Positions 15,322 to 24,961 of a stretch of 64,000 nt of DNA are shown one piece after another. The translations under genes and the position numbers were made by a program. Within the stretch, counting starts at the first letter, position 1. Each line of letters opens with the position of its first letter. Below the pieces are notes generated by a model, which had not been told where the DNA came from, did not search any database, and saw nothing but the letters and a program-made list of their open reading frames with translations. Source of the stretch: Mucilaginibacter aquaedulcis (lineage in GTDB: Bacteria > Bacteroidota > Bacteroidia > Sphingobacteriales > Sphingobacteriaceae); the NCBI RefSeq assembly GCF_030409325.1, contig NZ_JAUFPR010000003.1:372001-436000 (forward strand), in the 5' to 3' direction.

Positions 15322-17865
15322 TTATCGGCCGCCACCGGTTGGGGCACCTTGCCCGCCCTGGTCGCCTTGTTTCTGATCATCATTGTCAACACCTTTTTTC
15401 TTCTGGTTTGGATTACTGAAAGTAGTTTTACCGAAGCTGTAGCTAAAGGTTAAGCCAAATGAACGGAACGGAAACGCGGTAGAACTGGTTTGTGTGAATG
15501 ACGGACTGCTGATGCTCTGGTCAAAGTGTTTATCGCGGGCAAATGGCTGTACGGTGTTGAAACCGATAGCCAGCTTTTTATCCATGAACTGTTTCTTCAA
15601 ACCAAAGGCATAAATACCAAAAGCAGGATTGGTACCCTGAATGGTACGGCGCGATGAATTGGTAAATCCAAATAACTCCATCAGGAAGTTTCCTTTAAAC
15701 TGGTATGAGGCGCTTCCGAATGCGGAATACTGAAAATAAGTACCTGTTTTTGATGAAAGGCTTGAAAACTGATCAAAAATAGTTGGGCTATAAGTAAAGC
15801 CATTGATACTCGCCCTTATAGTTAACGCCTTCACCGGGCTAATAGACCCAAAGAAGCTGGCCCCAAATGAATTATTACGCCCTACGTTGCGGTAAGTGGT
15901 ACGGGTACCGTTTACGGTATCGCCGGCTATGATCTCAGTAGCAGGAAGGTTCTCGGCAATCCCCTCTATCAAGTTATTGGTGCGTTTGTAATAAACTGAA
16001 AAGTTTAATACCGACGATTTGATAAAGGTGTTATAACCTAACTCAATAGTTTGCGAAACTTCGGGAGCCAGGTTAGGGTTACCTACACTCTGGTTTTGGA
16101 TATTGCTACGGTTAATGAACGGATTCAGGAACTGCAGGCTTGGCCTTTGTATACGTTTACTGTATGATAACTTAACAGTTTGGTTACCCATTTGCTTTTG
16201 GATAGTTAAGCTGGGTATAAACGTAGTATAGTTGGAGGTAAACGGTTGTAAATTCTGAAACAGGTCGCTGTTGGCATCCTGGAATGGGTTCTGCGGATCG
16301 CCTGTTATACGGGTGTTTTCCACACGGCTTCCTGCAAGTATAGAGTAGCTTTTAGGTAATGTAAAGGTTAATACAGCGTAACCGGCGTAAACGTTCTGAG
16401 TATAATCATACAGGTTAGAGTTCAGTGAATCGCGCACGGGGCTATTGCCATTATCATCTGTATTAAATATATCATAATTACTGTTTATACGGCGCTGAAT
16501 GGTTTTGCCACCCGCTTCTAACTTTAATACTTTGCTTATTGGCAAAGTATAATCGGCCTGGAAAGTATACTCATTGTTTTTACCATTGTTGTTGCCTTGC
16601 TGACTTGGGTTTTGAGCAGTGAATAAGTTGGCATAGTCGGTTTTAATATCGCTATGGCTCCATTGGCCAGATACGGTTAACTCTTCACCTTCTTTTTTGA
16701 ATTTGTGGGTGTAATCAACGTTCCAGTCAAAACCACCAAAGTGATTATGTGAAACCGTTTTGCTTAAATACTGAATGGGTGAAACAAAGTTATCAATGTT
16801 ATTAACACCACTACCATCAATATTAAAGCCACCATCATTAAGTCTGAAGGTACTGTTAATACTGTTAAATGCATTAAACTCATAACCAGCAGTTACCGAA
16901 CCTATGGCGCCATGTCTTTTTATACGGCTGCTGGAGTTGTTAAAGTTATGTATGGTTGGGTTGCCATCGGCATCTTTCAATACCTGATCAAAGGTAGTTA
17001 AGGAGGTTTGTGGCCAGGTTAAGTTACCACCTGCATTAATGCCTAAACTAAATCGGTTTTTATTATAGTTGAGGTTTATGTTACCGTTGTTTTGACGGGT
17101 ACCCACACCACCACTCACCGAACCACTTATGCCCGATACATTTTTTTGCTTGGTGATAATGTTGATGATACCACCTGAGCCTTCTGCATCATACTTAGCC
17201 GATGGAGAAGTTACCACCTCGATGCTCTTGATCTGATCGGCGGGGATGGTTTTCAATACGTCAGATAAACTGGCTGATGTGGCACCGGATGGTTTACCGT
17301 TGATCAGCACGCGCACGTTTTGATCGCCGCGTACTGATACGTTACCGTTAATATCCACAGCCACCAATGGTACTTTCTGTAATACATCGGTAGCGTTACC
17401 ACCGGCGGCGGTAAGGTCTTTTTCGGCGTTATAAACTATCTTATCTATCTTGTTTTCAATAAGTGGAGCCTGGCCAACCACATTTACCTGGGCCAGCGCA
17501 TGAGCGCCCGGAGCAAGCAATATATTGCCTAATTTATTATCGGGTTTTGATGCTGTGGTGGTTACCGGTTCAACAGTTTTTGAAGGATAGCCGATAAAGG
17601 AAATCACCAGTTTGTAGGTGCCCGGCTTTATATTATCCAGTTTAAAGTTACCTTTTTCGTCGGTTACAACACCGGTAATGGGCGATTTACCGCCGCTGCG
17701 GTACAAGCCAACGGTGGTGTAATCCATTGGTTTTTTAGAGATTGAGTCGACTACCGTACCCGATATACGGCCCGTTACACTTGGCCCGCTCCCGCCAACC
17801 CCAAACTGGGCCTTGGCCGTAAAAGTGAGACAAATTAGTGCTATAAATATGTAAAAGTGTTTCAT
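15322..17865 (-). CDS. TonB-dependent outer-membrane receptor with CarboxypepD-reg domain
   Basis: 847 residues. Signal peptide MKHFYIFIALICLTFTAKA; a carboxypeptidase-regulatory-like beta-sandwich (about 33-120, ISGTVVDSISKKPMDYTTVGLY); a plug domain (about 130-245, VRVLINGKPSG, IKSIEVVTSPSAKYDAEGSGGIINIITK); then a long beta-barrel of the OMP_b-brl_3 type. The C-terminus ends with a Gly/Gln-rich tail (KQGDQGGQGAPTGGGR) after the last strand, which is unusual for a barrel that normally ends in an aromatic residue. There is no SusD partner, so the substrate is unknown (often metal chelates or peptides in this subgroup). A TATTTTCG near-promoter lies just upstream. Confidence 0.88.
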   Translation of the reverse strand: MKHFYIFIALICLTFTAKAQFGVGGSGPSVTGRISGTVVDSISKKPMDYTTVGLYRSGGKSPITGVVTDEKGNFKLDNIKPGTYKLVISFIGYPSKTVEPVTTTASKPDNKLGNILLAPGAHALAQVNVVGQAPLIENKIDKIVYNAEKDLTAAGGNATDVLQKVPLVAVDINGNVSVRGDQNVRVLINGKPSGATSASLSDVLKTIPADQIKSIEVVTSPSAKYDAEGSGGIINIITKQKNVSGISGSVSGGVGTRQNNGNINLNYNKNRFSLGINAGGNLTWPQTSLTTFDQVLKDADGNPTIHNFNNSSSRIKRHGAIGSVTAGYEFNAFNSINSTFRLNDGGFNIDGSGVNNIDNFVSPIQYLSKTVSHNHFGGFDWNVDYTHKFKKEGEELTVSGQWSHSDIKTDYANLFTAQNPSQQGNNNGKNNEYTFQADYTLPISKVLKLEAGGKTIQRRINSNYDIFNTDDNGNSPVRDSLNSNLYDYTQNVYAGYAVLTFTLPKSYSILAGSRVENTRITGDPQNPFQDANSDLFQNLQPFTSNYTTFIPSLTIQKQMGNQTVKLSYSKRIQRPSLQFLNPFINRSNIQNQSVGNPNLAPEVSQTIELGYNTFIKSSVLNFSVYYKRTNNLIEGIAENLPATEIIAGDTVNGTRTTYRNVGRNNSFGASFFGSISPVKALTIRASINGFTYSPTIFDQFSSLSSKTGTYFQYSAFGSASYQFKGNFLMELFGFTNSSRRTIQGTNPAFGIYAFGLKKQFMDKKLAIGFNTVQPFARDKHFDQSISSPSFTQTSSTAFPFRSFGLTFSYSFGKTTFSNPNQKKKGVDNDDQKQGDQGGQGAPTGGGR

Positions 17866-18068
17866 GCTAATTATTTTCGTAATTGGAGGCGAAAATACTT
17901 TAAATGTTACACCCTAAAACTTTATTTCTTTGATAAATTAGAAATTGTCATGTATATGTTACACTATGTTGGTGTTATCATATTGTAAACCCCGAAAAAA
18001 TTCATGAAACATTATTTATCAGAAATTTAGTTCATGATGAGGGTTCTTCTGATAAGAAATCAAGAGAA

Positions 18069-18099
18069 GACTTACGAAGTTTTGAAAACTTCGTAAGTC
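18069..18099. repeat. Palindrome ACTTACGAAGTTTT, copy 2
   Basis: GACTTACGAAGTTTT, central G, then AAAACTTCGTAAGTC: a perfect 31-bp inverted repeat, nearly identical to 11217-11249. Confidence 0.75.
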
Positions 18100-18128
18100 T
18101 TGCAGATATTATTTGTTATAGCCCTGCA

Positions 18129-18217
18129 TGTCATTGGGATTAATGATGAAGCAATAGCCAAACTTGGAAGTTGTTTCTGTATAGTATGCGATTGCCACGC
18201 TGCGCTCGCAATGACAG
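18129..18217. repeat. REPIN-like inverted pair
   Basis: ATGTCATTGGGATTAATGATG..GCAAT at one end and GCGATTGCC..GCTCGCAATGACAG at the other: two units of the TGTCATTGCGAG family facing each other about 35 bp apart. It starts 8 bp after the leuS stop and may serve as its transcript end. Confidence 0.7.
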
Positions 18218-18224
18218 ATTTTAT

Positions 18225-21029
18225 TTAAACCACCATATTCACAATGCGGCCTTTAACAACAATTACCTTTTTAGGGGTCTTGCCATCAAGATAACGTTGT
18301 ACGTCGGCGTTGGCTAATACAAAGGCTTCTATATCCTTAATATCAAGGCTTAAGGAAATATTAAGGTTCATTTTTGTTTTACCGTTGATAGATATCGGGT
18401 AAGCAAACTCATCCTCAACCAGGTACGCGCTGTTAAATTTAGGGAACGGCGCATATGACAACGAGCCAGCCGGATTACCCAGCAATGTCCAAAGTTCTTC
18501 GCAAATGTGCGGGGCATATGATGATAGTACGATCACCAGATCCTGTAAAACAGTACGGTTGTTGCACTTCAGGTCGGTAAGTTCGTTAACGGCTATCATG
18601 AAGCTTGAAACAGAGGTATTGAACGAGAAACGCTCAATATCTTCCTCAACCTTACGGATAATCTTGTGTAACGCCTTCAATTCGGCTTTTGATGGTTCTG
18701 CATTGCTCACACCAAACTCCCAGGCATCGTTATGGAACAAACGCCAGAATTTACGCAGGAATTTAAAAACACCTTCAATACCATTGGTATTCCATGGTTT
18801 GCTTTGCTCCAGCGGGCCCAGGAACATCTCATACATACGCAGGGTATCCGCACCGTAACGGTTAATAATGTCATCCGGGTTCACAACATTGAACTTGGAT
18901 TTCGACATTTTTTCAACCTCAACACCACAGATGTATTTACCACTTTCCAGTATAAACTCGGCTGTCTCAAACTCCGGACGGAATTTTTTGAACTTTTCGA
19001 TATTCAGCACCTCGTTCTCCACAATATTAACATCTACGTGCAATGGTGATGTTTTATATTCTTTGATCAGTCCATGTGATACAAATGTATTGGTACCGCG
19101 ACCTTCCTCATCAATAAGGCGGTAAACAAAGTTACTGCGGCCCTGTATCATACCCTGGTTAATGAGCTTTTTAAACGGCTCTTCCTCAACTACCTGGTCA
19201 ATATCCTTTAAAAATTTATTCCAGAAACGGCTGTACAACAAGTGACCGGTAGCATGTTCACTCCCGCCGATGTACAGGTCAACATCTTTCCAGTATTCAA
19301 TAGCTTCTCTTGATGCAAATTCCTTGTCGTTATGGGCATCCATGTAGCGGTACCAGTACCAGCTGCTGCCAGCCCAGCCCGGCATGGTGCTTAGTTCATA
19401 CTCACCTTCGGGATGTTTCCACCCCTCGGCGCGCCCCAATGGTGGTTCACCGCTTTCGGTTGGCAGATATTTATCAACCTCAGGAAGCAACAATGGTAAA
19501 TGGCTTTCTTCAATTAAATGCGGCAAACCATCTTTAAAATAAACAGGTACAGGCTCGCCCCAGTAACGCTGACGGCCAAATATGGCATCGCGCATACGGA
19601 AGTTCACCTTGGCCTTGCCTGCGCCAATGCTTTCCAGCTTAGCAATCACAGCGGCGGTTCCGGCTTTATAATCCAGGCCGTTCATAAAGTCGGAATTGAT
19701 GTATGTCCCTTCTTTGGTAGGATCGGCCTCGGTTTCGATATTTTGTATATCGATAATAGGAACTATCGGCAAATTAAAATGCTTGGCAAACAAATAATCC
19801 CGCTGATCGCCCGATGGTACGGCCATTACCGCGCCTGTGCCATAACCGGCCAGTACGTAATCAGCAATCCAGATCTGTATTTTTTCGCCGTTCAGCGGGT
19901 TCAATACATAACTACCGGTAAACGCACCTGATACAGTTTTGGCATCAGCCATCCTGTCCAATTCCGATTTCTTTTTGGTAGCAGTAATGTAGGCATCAAT
20001 ATCAGCCTTTTGCTCAGGCGTAGTTAACGAAGCCACCAACTCATGTTCAGGAGCTATCACCAAAAAGGTAACCCCAAAAATGGTATCAATCCGGGTAGTG
20101 AAAACTTCAATATAGTTGTGAGTAGTGAGTGATGAGTGGTGAGTGGTTTTCTCGATCGGGAATTTCACACTTGCACCTGTGCTTTTGCCTATCCAGTTTC
20201 GCTGCATTTCTTTCAGCGGTTCGGGCCAGTCAATGGTATCTAAACCTTGTAACAACCTTTCGGCGTAGGCGGTAATGCGCATGCTCCACTGCATCATTTT
20301 CTTTTGTTCAACAGGGTAGCCACCACGTTCGCTGAAGCCGTCTTTTACTTCATCATTAGCCAATACGGTTCCTAAAGCGGGGCACCAGTTTACAGTGCTT
20401 TCGCGCAGGTAGGTCAAACGATATTTTAATAATTCACTTTGCTGGGCAGAGTTAGGCATAGCCTTCCATTCATCAGCAGTAAAACTTAATACTTCTTCAT
20501 CACATACGGCATTGATCCCTGCCGACCCGTTTTGTTCAAAATGCTCAACCAGTTTGGTTATGGATTCGGCCTTATCGGCATCCTTATTATACCATGAATT
20601 AAACAGCTGCATAAATATCCACTGTGTCCACTTATAATAATCGGGCGAGCTGGTACGTACCTCGCGACTCCAGTCAAACGAAAACCCGATCTGGTCAAGC
20701 TGGCGGCGATAGGTTGCAATATTAGCTTCGGTAGTGATAGCCGGATGCTGCCCCGTTTGAATGGCATACTGCTCGGCCGGTAAGCCAAAGCTATCGTAAC
20801 CCATTGGGTGCAGCACATTAAAGCCTTTTAAACGTTTATAACGGGCAAAAATATCAGAGGCAATATAACCCAGCGGATGGCCCACATGCAGCCCCGCACC
20901 CGAAGGGTAAGGAAACATATCCAGCACATAATACTTGGGTTTGGCACTTTTATCTTCAGCTTTAAAGGTTCCGTGTTGGGCCCAAAACTGCTGCCACTTT
21001 TGCTCTATATCTTTAAATTGATAGTCCAT
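18225..21029 (-). CDS. leuS: Leucyl-tRNA synthetase
   Basis: 934 residues. Class Ia synthetase that charges tRNA-Leu. The HIGH box appears as PYPSGAGLHVGHPLGY (about 40-55) and the second signature as EKMSKSKFNVV (KMSKS at about 707-711). The CP1 editing domain starts near residue 280; its threonine-rich segment reads FTTRIDTIFGVTF, where bacterial LeuRS usually has TTRPDT. Just before it a segment KTTHHSSLTTHNY (about 292-304) is encoded by a GTGAGTG heptad array on the plus strand and looks like an insertion of roughly 8 residues relative to the E. coli enzyme. Length and all main motifs support a working enzyme. Confidence 0.97.
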   Translation of the reverse strand: MDYQFKDIEQKWQQFWAQHGTFKAEDKSAKPKYYVLDMFPYPSGAGLHVGHPLGYIASDIFARYKRLKGFNVLHPMGYDSFGLPAEQYAIQTGQHPAITTEANIATYRRQLDQIGFSFDWSREVRTSSPDYYKWTQWIFMQLFNSWYNKDADKAESITKLVEHFEQNGSAGINAVCDEEVLSFTADEWKAMPNSAQQSELLKYRLTYLRESTVNWCPALGTVLANDEVKDGFSERGGYPVEQKKMMQWSMRITAYAERLLQGLDTIDWPEPLKEMQRNWIGKSTGASVKFPIEKTTHHSSLTTHNYIEVFTTRIDTIFGVTFLVIAPEHELVASLTTPEQKADIDAYITATKKKSELDRMADAKTVSGAFTGSYVLNPLNGEKIQIWIADYVLAGYGTGAVMAVPSGDQRDYLFAKHFNLPIVPIIDIQNIETEADPTKEGTYINSDFMNGLDYKAGTAAVIAKLESIGAGKAKVNFRMRDAIFGRQRYWGEPVPVYFKDGLPHLIEESHLPLLLPEVDKYLPTESGEPPLGRAEGWKHPEGEYELSTMPGWAGSSWYWYRYMDAHNDKEFASREAIEYWKDVDLYIGGSEHATGHLLYSRFWNKFLKDIDQVVEEEPFKKLINQGMIQGRSNFVYRLIDEEGRGTNTFVSHGLIKEYKTSPLHVDVNIVENEVLNIEKFKKFRPEFETAEFILESGKYICGVEVEKMSKSKFNVVNPDDIINRYGADTLRMYEMFLGPLEQSKPWNTNGIEGVFKFLRKFWRLFHNDAWEFGVSNAEPSKAELKALHKIIRKVEEDIERFSFNTSVSSFMIAVNELTDLKCNNRTVLQDLVIVLSSYAPHICEELWTLLGNPAGSLSYAPFPKFNSAYLVEDEFAYPISINGKTKMNLNISLSLDIKDIEAFVLANADVQRYLDGKTPKKVIVVKGRIVNMVV
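20116..20150. repeat. Heptad word array GTGAGTG inside leuS
   Basis: Plus-strand parse from 20118: GTGAGTA, GTGAGTG, ATGAGTG, GTGAGTG, an exact 7-nt period within a coding frame. Same architecture as the intergenic arrays but one-armed. Confidence 0.75.
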
Positions 21030-21144
21030 TTTATTATTTACGCGTGTGAGGATGCGAAATTAAGAAAATCCCTATTAGTTTGGTAGTTAATTGATTGTTT
21101 AATGGCGTTTAATCATCAATATTTAACCGGGATGCCAGTAAAAA

Positions 21145-21172
21145 GAAAAACCCGCCATCAGGCGGGTTTTTC
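21145..21172 (-). terminator. Rho-independent terminator of the ECF sigma gene
   Basis: GAAAAACCCGCC / GGCGGGTTTTTC with a 4-nt loop, 26 bp after the stop codon, U-runs on both strands. Confidence 0.85.
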
Positions 21173-21197
21173 AATATATATTTGAGTTTAATCAATA

Positions 21198-21734
21198 TTA
21201 ATTCTCAGCGTATACTGGTTTGGCTATGCCGTTGTCATAAGCCTTTAAGTTTTTCTTTAATAACTTGCGGGCTACGTGTATACGGGTTTTTACAGTACCG
21301 ATCGGGATATCCAGATGATCGGCTATTTCATGATATTTATGGCCTTCAAAATACATGGTAAATGGTACGTAGTAATCTTCAGGTAACCTGTCAAGTGCTC
21401 TTTTTATATCATCCATCACAAACTTTGCTTCACCTTGATTTTTTGTTGAACTGAATACCAGGTTTGGTGATGATATTTCATCAGACTTGGTAACAAAAGT
21501 GCTCATTTTAACAAAACGGCGATAGTTGTTGATGAATGTATTTTTCATGATGGTATATAACCATCCTTTTAAATTTGTTCCCTCTTTAAACTTATTGTAA
21601 TAAGTTATGGCCTTCAACATTGTATCCTGGACAAGGTCGTTAGCATCATCTGCGTCATGTGTAAAATGAAGGGCGTAAGACCTTAAAGAACTTGCCTGAC
21701 GTAGTACTAGGGTGTTAAACTCAATCTTTGTCAT
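21198..21734 (-). CDS. ECF-type RNA polymerase sigma factor
   Basis: 178 residues. Region 2 (about 10-75) has SYALHFTHDADDANDLVQDTMLKA and NLKGWLYTIMKNTFINNYRR. Region 4 (about 110-165) has RLPEDYYVPFTMYFEGHKYHEIAD followed by IPIGTVKTRIHVARK, the helix-turn-helix that reads the -35. No anti-sigma gene is adjacent, unlike typical FecI/FecR pairs, so it belongs to an orphan ECF group common in Bacteroidota. Its 267-bp upstream gap (21735-22001) shows no gene and no clear TAnnTTTG. Confidence 0.92.
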   Translation of the reverse strand: MTKIEFNTLVLRQASSLRSYALHFTHDADDANDLVQDTMLKAITYYNKFKEGTNLKGWLYTIMKNTFINNYRRFVKMSTFVTKSDEISSPNLVFSSTKNQGEAKFVMDDIKRALDRLPEDYYVPFTMYFEGHKYHEIADHLDIPIGTVKTRIHVARKLLKKNLKAYDNGIAKPVYAEN

Positions 21735-22001
21735 TTTGTTAAAGTTTTGTATCAGGTATTAGACAAGCATAGTGCCACTTACCAATTAGCCAAAGGCATT
21801 AAACAATGCGCAAACTTTAGTTTCAACAAAAAACAGCGTTGTGTAAATACTACACAACAAACACACTTAATAAACTAAAAAACAAACAGTTACGAACTTA
21901 AAATAGCAATATGGAGAGATATTCCTCAATCCCTCATGTAACAGGAATGTTATTGATTTAGAGCAAAAAACGAGGAAAAGGTTTAATTCAAAATAAATTA
22001 T

Positions 22002-23021
22002 TTAATTAATAATATTTACTTCGCGTTGTAGCATAACGCCAAATTTAGTGTACACACTGTCTATGATTTGCGACGAAAAAGCATACACTTCGGCTCCGGT
22101 GGCTCCGCCATGGTTCACTAAAACAAGGGCCTGATTTTTCCATGTACCTGTATTTCCGACCACTTTGCCCTTCCAGCCGCACTGTTCTATGAGCCAACCG
22201 GCAGCTAATTTTATCAATCCATCGCCCCCGGGATAATTAACAACATCCGGAAACAGATCATGTACTCTTTTAAATTCATCTGTACTGATCAGTGGATTTT
22301 TGAAAAAACTGCCTGCGTTACCAATGGTTGATGGATCAGGTAGTTTAGAAACGCGGATATGCGACACCACCTGCGAAACATCTTTTATAGTAGGTGAAGT
22401 AATGCCCCGGTTGGCCAGCTCCTGCCCTATTGCTCCATACTGGGTATTGATATTGGGGATCAGCGATAGCTGAAATTTTACCGATGTAATGATATACAGA
22501 CCCTTGAGTTCATTTTTGAATACACTTTCGCGGTAGCCGAATTTGCAATCGTCCTTACTAAACGTTTTAAATGTGGATGTAGCAATTTCAAAAGCCTTGC
22601 AGCTTACAAATACATCTTTCAGCTCCACACCATATGCACCGATGTTCTGAATTGGCGATGCTCCTACCGATCCCGGGATGAGGCTCAGGTTTTCGATGCC
22701 TGCATACTCATGCGCTACACAATAATTTACCAGATCGTTCCATACCTCGCCGCCGCCTGCATCAACAAAAACATCGTTATGGCTAATTCTATGTTCAATG
22801 CCACGAATATTAATCCGGATAACCAGCCCATTAAAATCATTAACCAGCAGCAGGTTGCTCCCCCCGCCTATTACCAGGCGTTCGGTTTGCTGCCACTGTG
22901 GGTCGGCAAAAAGTTCAACCAGTTCGCCCTCATGCGCAATCTCTACAAAATAACGGGCGGCGGCATCAATACCAAAAGTGTTAAAATTTTTAAGGGATAC
23001 GTTTTCCTGTATTTGCAGCAT
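22002..23021 (-). CDS. murB: UDP-N-acetylenolpyruvoylglucosamine reductase
   Basis: 339 residues, the E. coli-type (type I) MurB. It reduces UDP-GlcNAc-enolpyruvate to UDP-MurNAc with NADPH and FAD, in the cytosol. Motifs: NTFGIDAAARYFVEI, LVIGGGSNLLLV (FAD), GIENLSLIPGSVGASPIQNIGAYGVE, the YRESVFK block, GNAGSFFKNP with the catalytic Ser, and KLAAGWLIEQCGWKG. The gap to the upstream glycosyltransferase is 62 bp and filled by a word array, so the two are probably co-transcribed. Confidence 0.96.
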   Translation of the reverse strand: MLQIQENVSLKNFNTFGIDAAARYFVEIAHEGELVELFADPQWQQTERLVIGGGSNLLLVNDFNGLVIRINIRGIEHRISHNDVFVDAGGGEVWNDLVNYCVAHEYAGIENLSLIPGSVGASPIQNIGAYGVELKDVFVSCKAFEIATSTFKTFSKDDCKFGYRESVFKNELKGLYIITSVKFQLSLIPNINTQYGAIGQELANRGITSPTIKDVSQVVSHIRVSKLPDPSTIGNAGSFFKNPLISTDEFKRVHDLFPDVVNYPGGDGLIKLAAGWLIEQCGWKGKVVGNTGTWKNQALVLVNHGGATGAEVYAFSSQIIDSVYTKFGVMLQREVNIIN

Positions 23022-23027
23022 GTTTTT

Positions 23028-23080
23028 GATTTCGGATGTGGGGTTTTCGATTTCGGATTTATTAAGGGGCGAATTTCGGG
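23028..23080. repeat. Heptad word array ATTTCGG, one-armed (murB/GT39 gap)
   Basis: TTGATTTCGG, ATGTGGGG, TTTTCG, ATTTCGG, ATTTATT, then GGGGCGAATTTCGGG. It fills the gap between the two genes; a clear inverted partner was not found. Confidence 0.6.
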
Positions 23081-23083
23081 ATT

Positions 23084-24757
23084 TTATTTTGCAGTGCTGT
23101 TCAACCTCACTAAAAAGAAATGATTTAGCGTGGTTAACCTTTTAGCTTTGATGATAAACGGCAGGGTCATATTCTCATTCGGATAATTATCAAAGGCTTT
23201 TACTAATGTAAAAGGAGTATTGCTTTTTTGCAGATTGGCCTTTTGATCATCATTAATTAATACCAGTGCGTTGGGATGTTTAGCAGCCTCGGCCAAATCC
23301 ATAAAGGTGACTGGCTGGTGTGTGTAAAATTCAAACGCGTTGGGTACGTTGAATGCGGCTATCACTTCGTTGTTAGGGTGATACTGATTGATATACTCAC
23401 CCGCGTGCACATCGCCTTTAAAAACAAGCAAGGTTGGATATACAACGCTCATGAGATAAGTATTGGCCCAAAGGCCCACGCAGCAGGTAAATAAAAACAA
23501 AGCCTGTTGTCTGGAGCCCGCGTTTTTATAAACGTATAAAGTAATTCCGACCAGTAAGATGCAAAGCGGTAAAAACACTACCCAACGCTCGGGCGCAAAA
23601 ATAAAGCTGAGCGCAACTATGGCCACAATAAGTAAAATACTCACACTGTATTGTGCAATGGTAAAAAACAGGTTTTTATTGTGGATGATACTCCGCACCC
23701 AAGTTGCTGTTATAATCCCAAAAAACGGAAACAGGATATTGGTATAAAATGGTAGCTGAAATTTAGAAATGGAAAAAATCAACAACATCACTACCGAACC
23801 ACTGATAGTGATATATTCGGGCAGTTTAATACCTCTCACCATATCGCGGATGCGACCAAACAGGGCATAATAAAATAAAAGCATCCAGGGAGCAAAGGCC
23901 CACAATAACGTATGCAAGAAAAAAAATACACTGCCATGCGTATTGCGGATAAAGCTATTGTTATTGAAACGACCAAACTGGCTATCCCACAAAAACCAGT
24001 GAATACCCGAAATTCCTGTTTTGCCAAACACCACTTTTTCTGGGTGCAGATCAAACTGTATATATAAGGTATAAATTTCGGGCAGTGTGAACACGGCTAC
24101 CAATATGCAGGCCAGCAGCCATTTCCAGTGAAACAGGCTTTTGATATCTTTTTTAAACAGGTAATCGCCCATAATGGCGGCACCTATCGGGATCAGGAGG
24201 TAGATACCCTTAGTCATTACCGCGCAGCCTGTAAATAAGGAAGCCAGCAATATATCGGCAAAACTAAAGCGTTCCTTAACCTTATAAAAGTGATAAACAG
24301 CCCCCATGAGCAGGCCCATAATATAAGGTTCGGCCCGCACATCGGTATTTGACATTACCGAATGCTGTGCGGTTAACAATATTAAAATAGCAATAAGTGC
24401 GGTTTCCAGATCATAAAACCTGCGCGCCAGTTTGTACGTGTAAACTACAGCCATCAGGAAAAACAACAAAGCTGGCAGTTTATAGGCTACCGTGCTAATG
24501 CCGAATGCCTTAAAACTGAGCGCAGCCATCCAGAACGGAAAATGCGGTTTATCGAGCCAATCTTTACCGTGATAAATAATATCGGTAAAGTTGTTGCTCT
24601 GCGCCATGTTTCGGGCCAGTATGCTGTACAGGCTGGGATCATCTGTAAAATATTTAATGCCAATACCGGCCAGGTTTACCACAATGGCCAAAACCAGCAC
24701 TACAATATATGGCCTTTTATATGCCGCCGACAAGGAAGATGCTGAACTACTTACCAT
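23084..24757 (-). CDS. GT39/GT83-type membrane glycosyltransferase (ArnT-like)
   Basis: 557 residues with about 11-12 membrane helices. The first periplasmic loop has DDPSLYSILARNMAQ and then GKDWLDKPHFPFW, the W-x-D-K-P pattern of ArnT/PMT_2 enzymes, which use polyprenyl-phosphate sugars as donors. The C-terminal 130 residues form a soluble periplasmic domain (NVPNAFEFYTHQPVTFMDLAE). The acceptor may be lipid A or a surface polysaccharide; nothing in the context decides. It lies directly upstream of murB. Confidence 0.85.
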   Translation of the reverse strand: MVSSSASSLSAAYKRPYIVVLVLAIVVNLAGIGIKYFTDDPSLYSILARNMAQSNNFTDIIYHGKDWLDKPHFPFWMAALSFKAFGISTVAYKLPALLFFLMAVVYTYKLARRFYDLETALIAILILLTAQHSVMSNTDVRAEPYIMGLLMGAVYHFYKVKERFSFADILLASLFTGCAVMTKGIYLLIPIGAAIMGDYLFKKDIKSLFHWKWLLACILVAVFTLPEIYTLYIQFDLHPEKVVFGKTGISGIHWFLWDSQFGRFNNNSFIRNTHGSVFFFLHTLLWAFAPWMLLFYYALFGRIRDMVRGIKLPEYITISGSVVMLLIFSISKFQLPFYTNILFPFFGIITATWVRSIIHNKNLFFTIAQYSVSILLIVAIVALSFIFAPERWVVFLPLCILLVGITLYVYKNAGSRQQALFLFTCCVGLWANTYLMSVVYPTLLVFKGDVHAGEYINQYHPNNEVIAAFNVPNAFEFYTHQPVTFMDLAEAAKHPNALVLINDDQKANLQKSNTPFTLVKAFDNYPNENMTLPFIIKAKRLTTLNHFFLVRLNSTAK

Positions 24758-24810
24758 GGATATTTATACTGCAAAATAAAGCATTATTAAACGCTTTATA
24801 AAATGGGGCG

Positions 24811-24856
24811 GTTGTCTGAACCACGATTAAGCAGATTATAAGATTATCACGATTTG
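24811..24856 (+). repeat. TCTGAACC..GATT dispersed repeat, copy 2
   Basis: TTGTCTGAACCACGATTAAG, then CAGATTATAAGATTATCACGATTT. Plus-strand orientation. Confidence 0.7.
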
Positions 24857-24895
24857 CTGCGTCATTTCAAGATACGACGCAATTATATGTAAACT

Positions 24896-24945
24896 TGTCA
24901 TTCAGAACGTAGTGAAGAATCTACTTGCCGATAGATCCTTCGCTC
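24896..24945. repeat. Degenerate TTGTCATTCAGAACGTAGTGAAGAATCT-type unit
   Basis: TTGTCATTCAGAACG at 24896, then TAGTGAAGAATCT; an imperfect inverted partner (GATCCTTCGCTCC) follows. Related in layout to the REPIN-like family but with a different sequence. With copy 2 of the TCTGAACC repeat it makes up the 204-bp gap 24758-24961. Confidence 0.5.
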
Positions 24946-24961
24946 CTGGATTCCTTCATAT

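Larger units (their letters stand above)
17866..18224. other. Intergenic region between receptor gene and leuS
   Basis: 359 bases, AT-rich on the receptor side (its promoter region, with TATTTTCG resembling the -7 element), then the ACTTACGAAGTTTT palindrome (18069-18099) and a REPIN-like hairpin (18129-18217) next to the leuS stop. No gene seen. Confidence 0.7.

Noticed and set aside
14958..15392. 144-codon open frame on the minus strand
   Set aside because: It runs through the inverted-repeat element and the 3' end of the receptor gene; the protein has no sensible composition.
19518..19931. 137-codon frame opposite leuS
   Set aside because: Antisense shadow of the conserved leuS gene.
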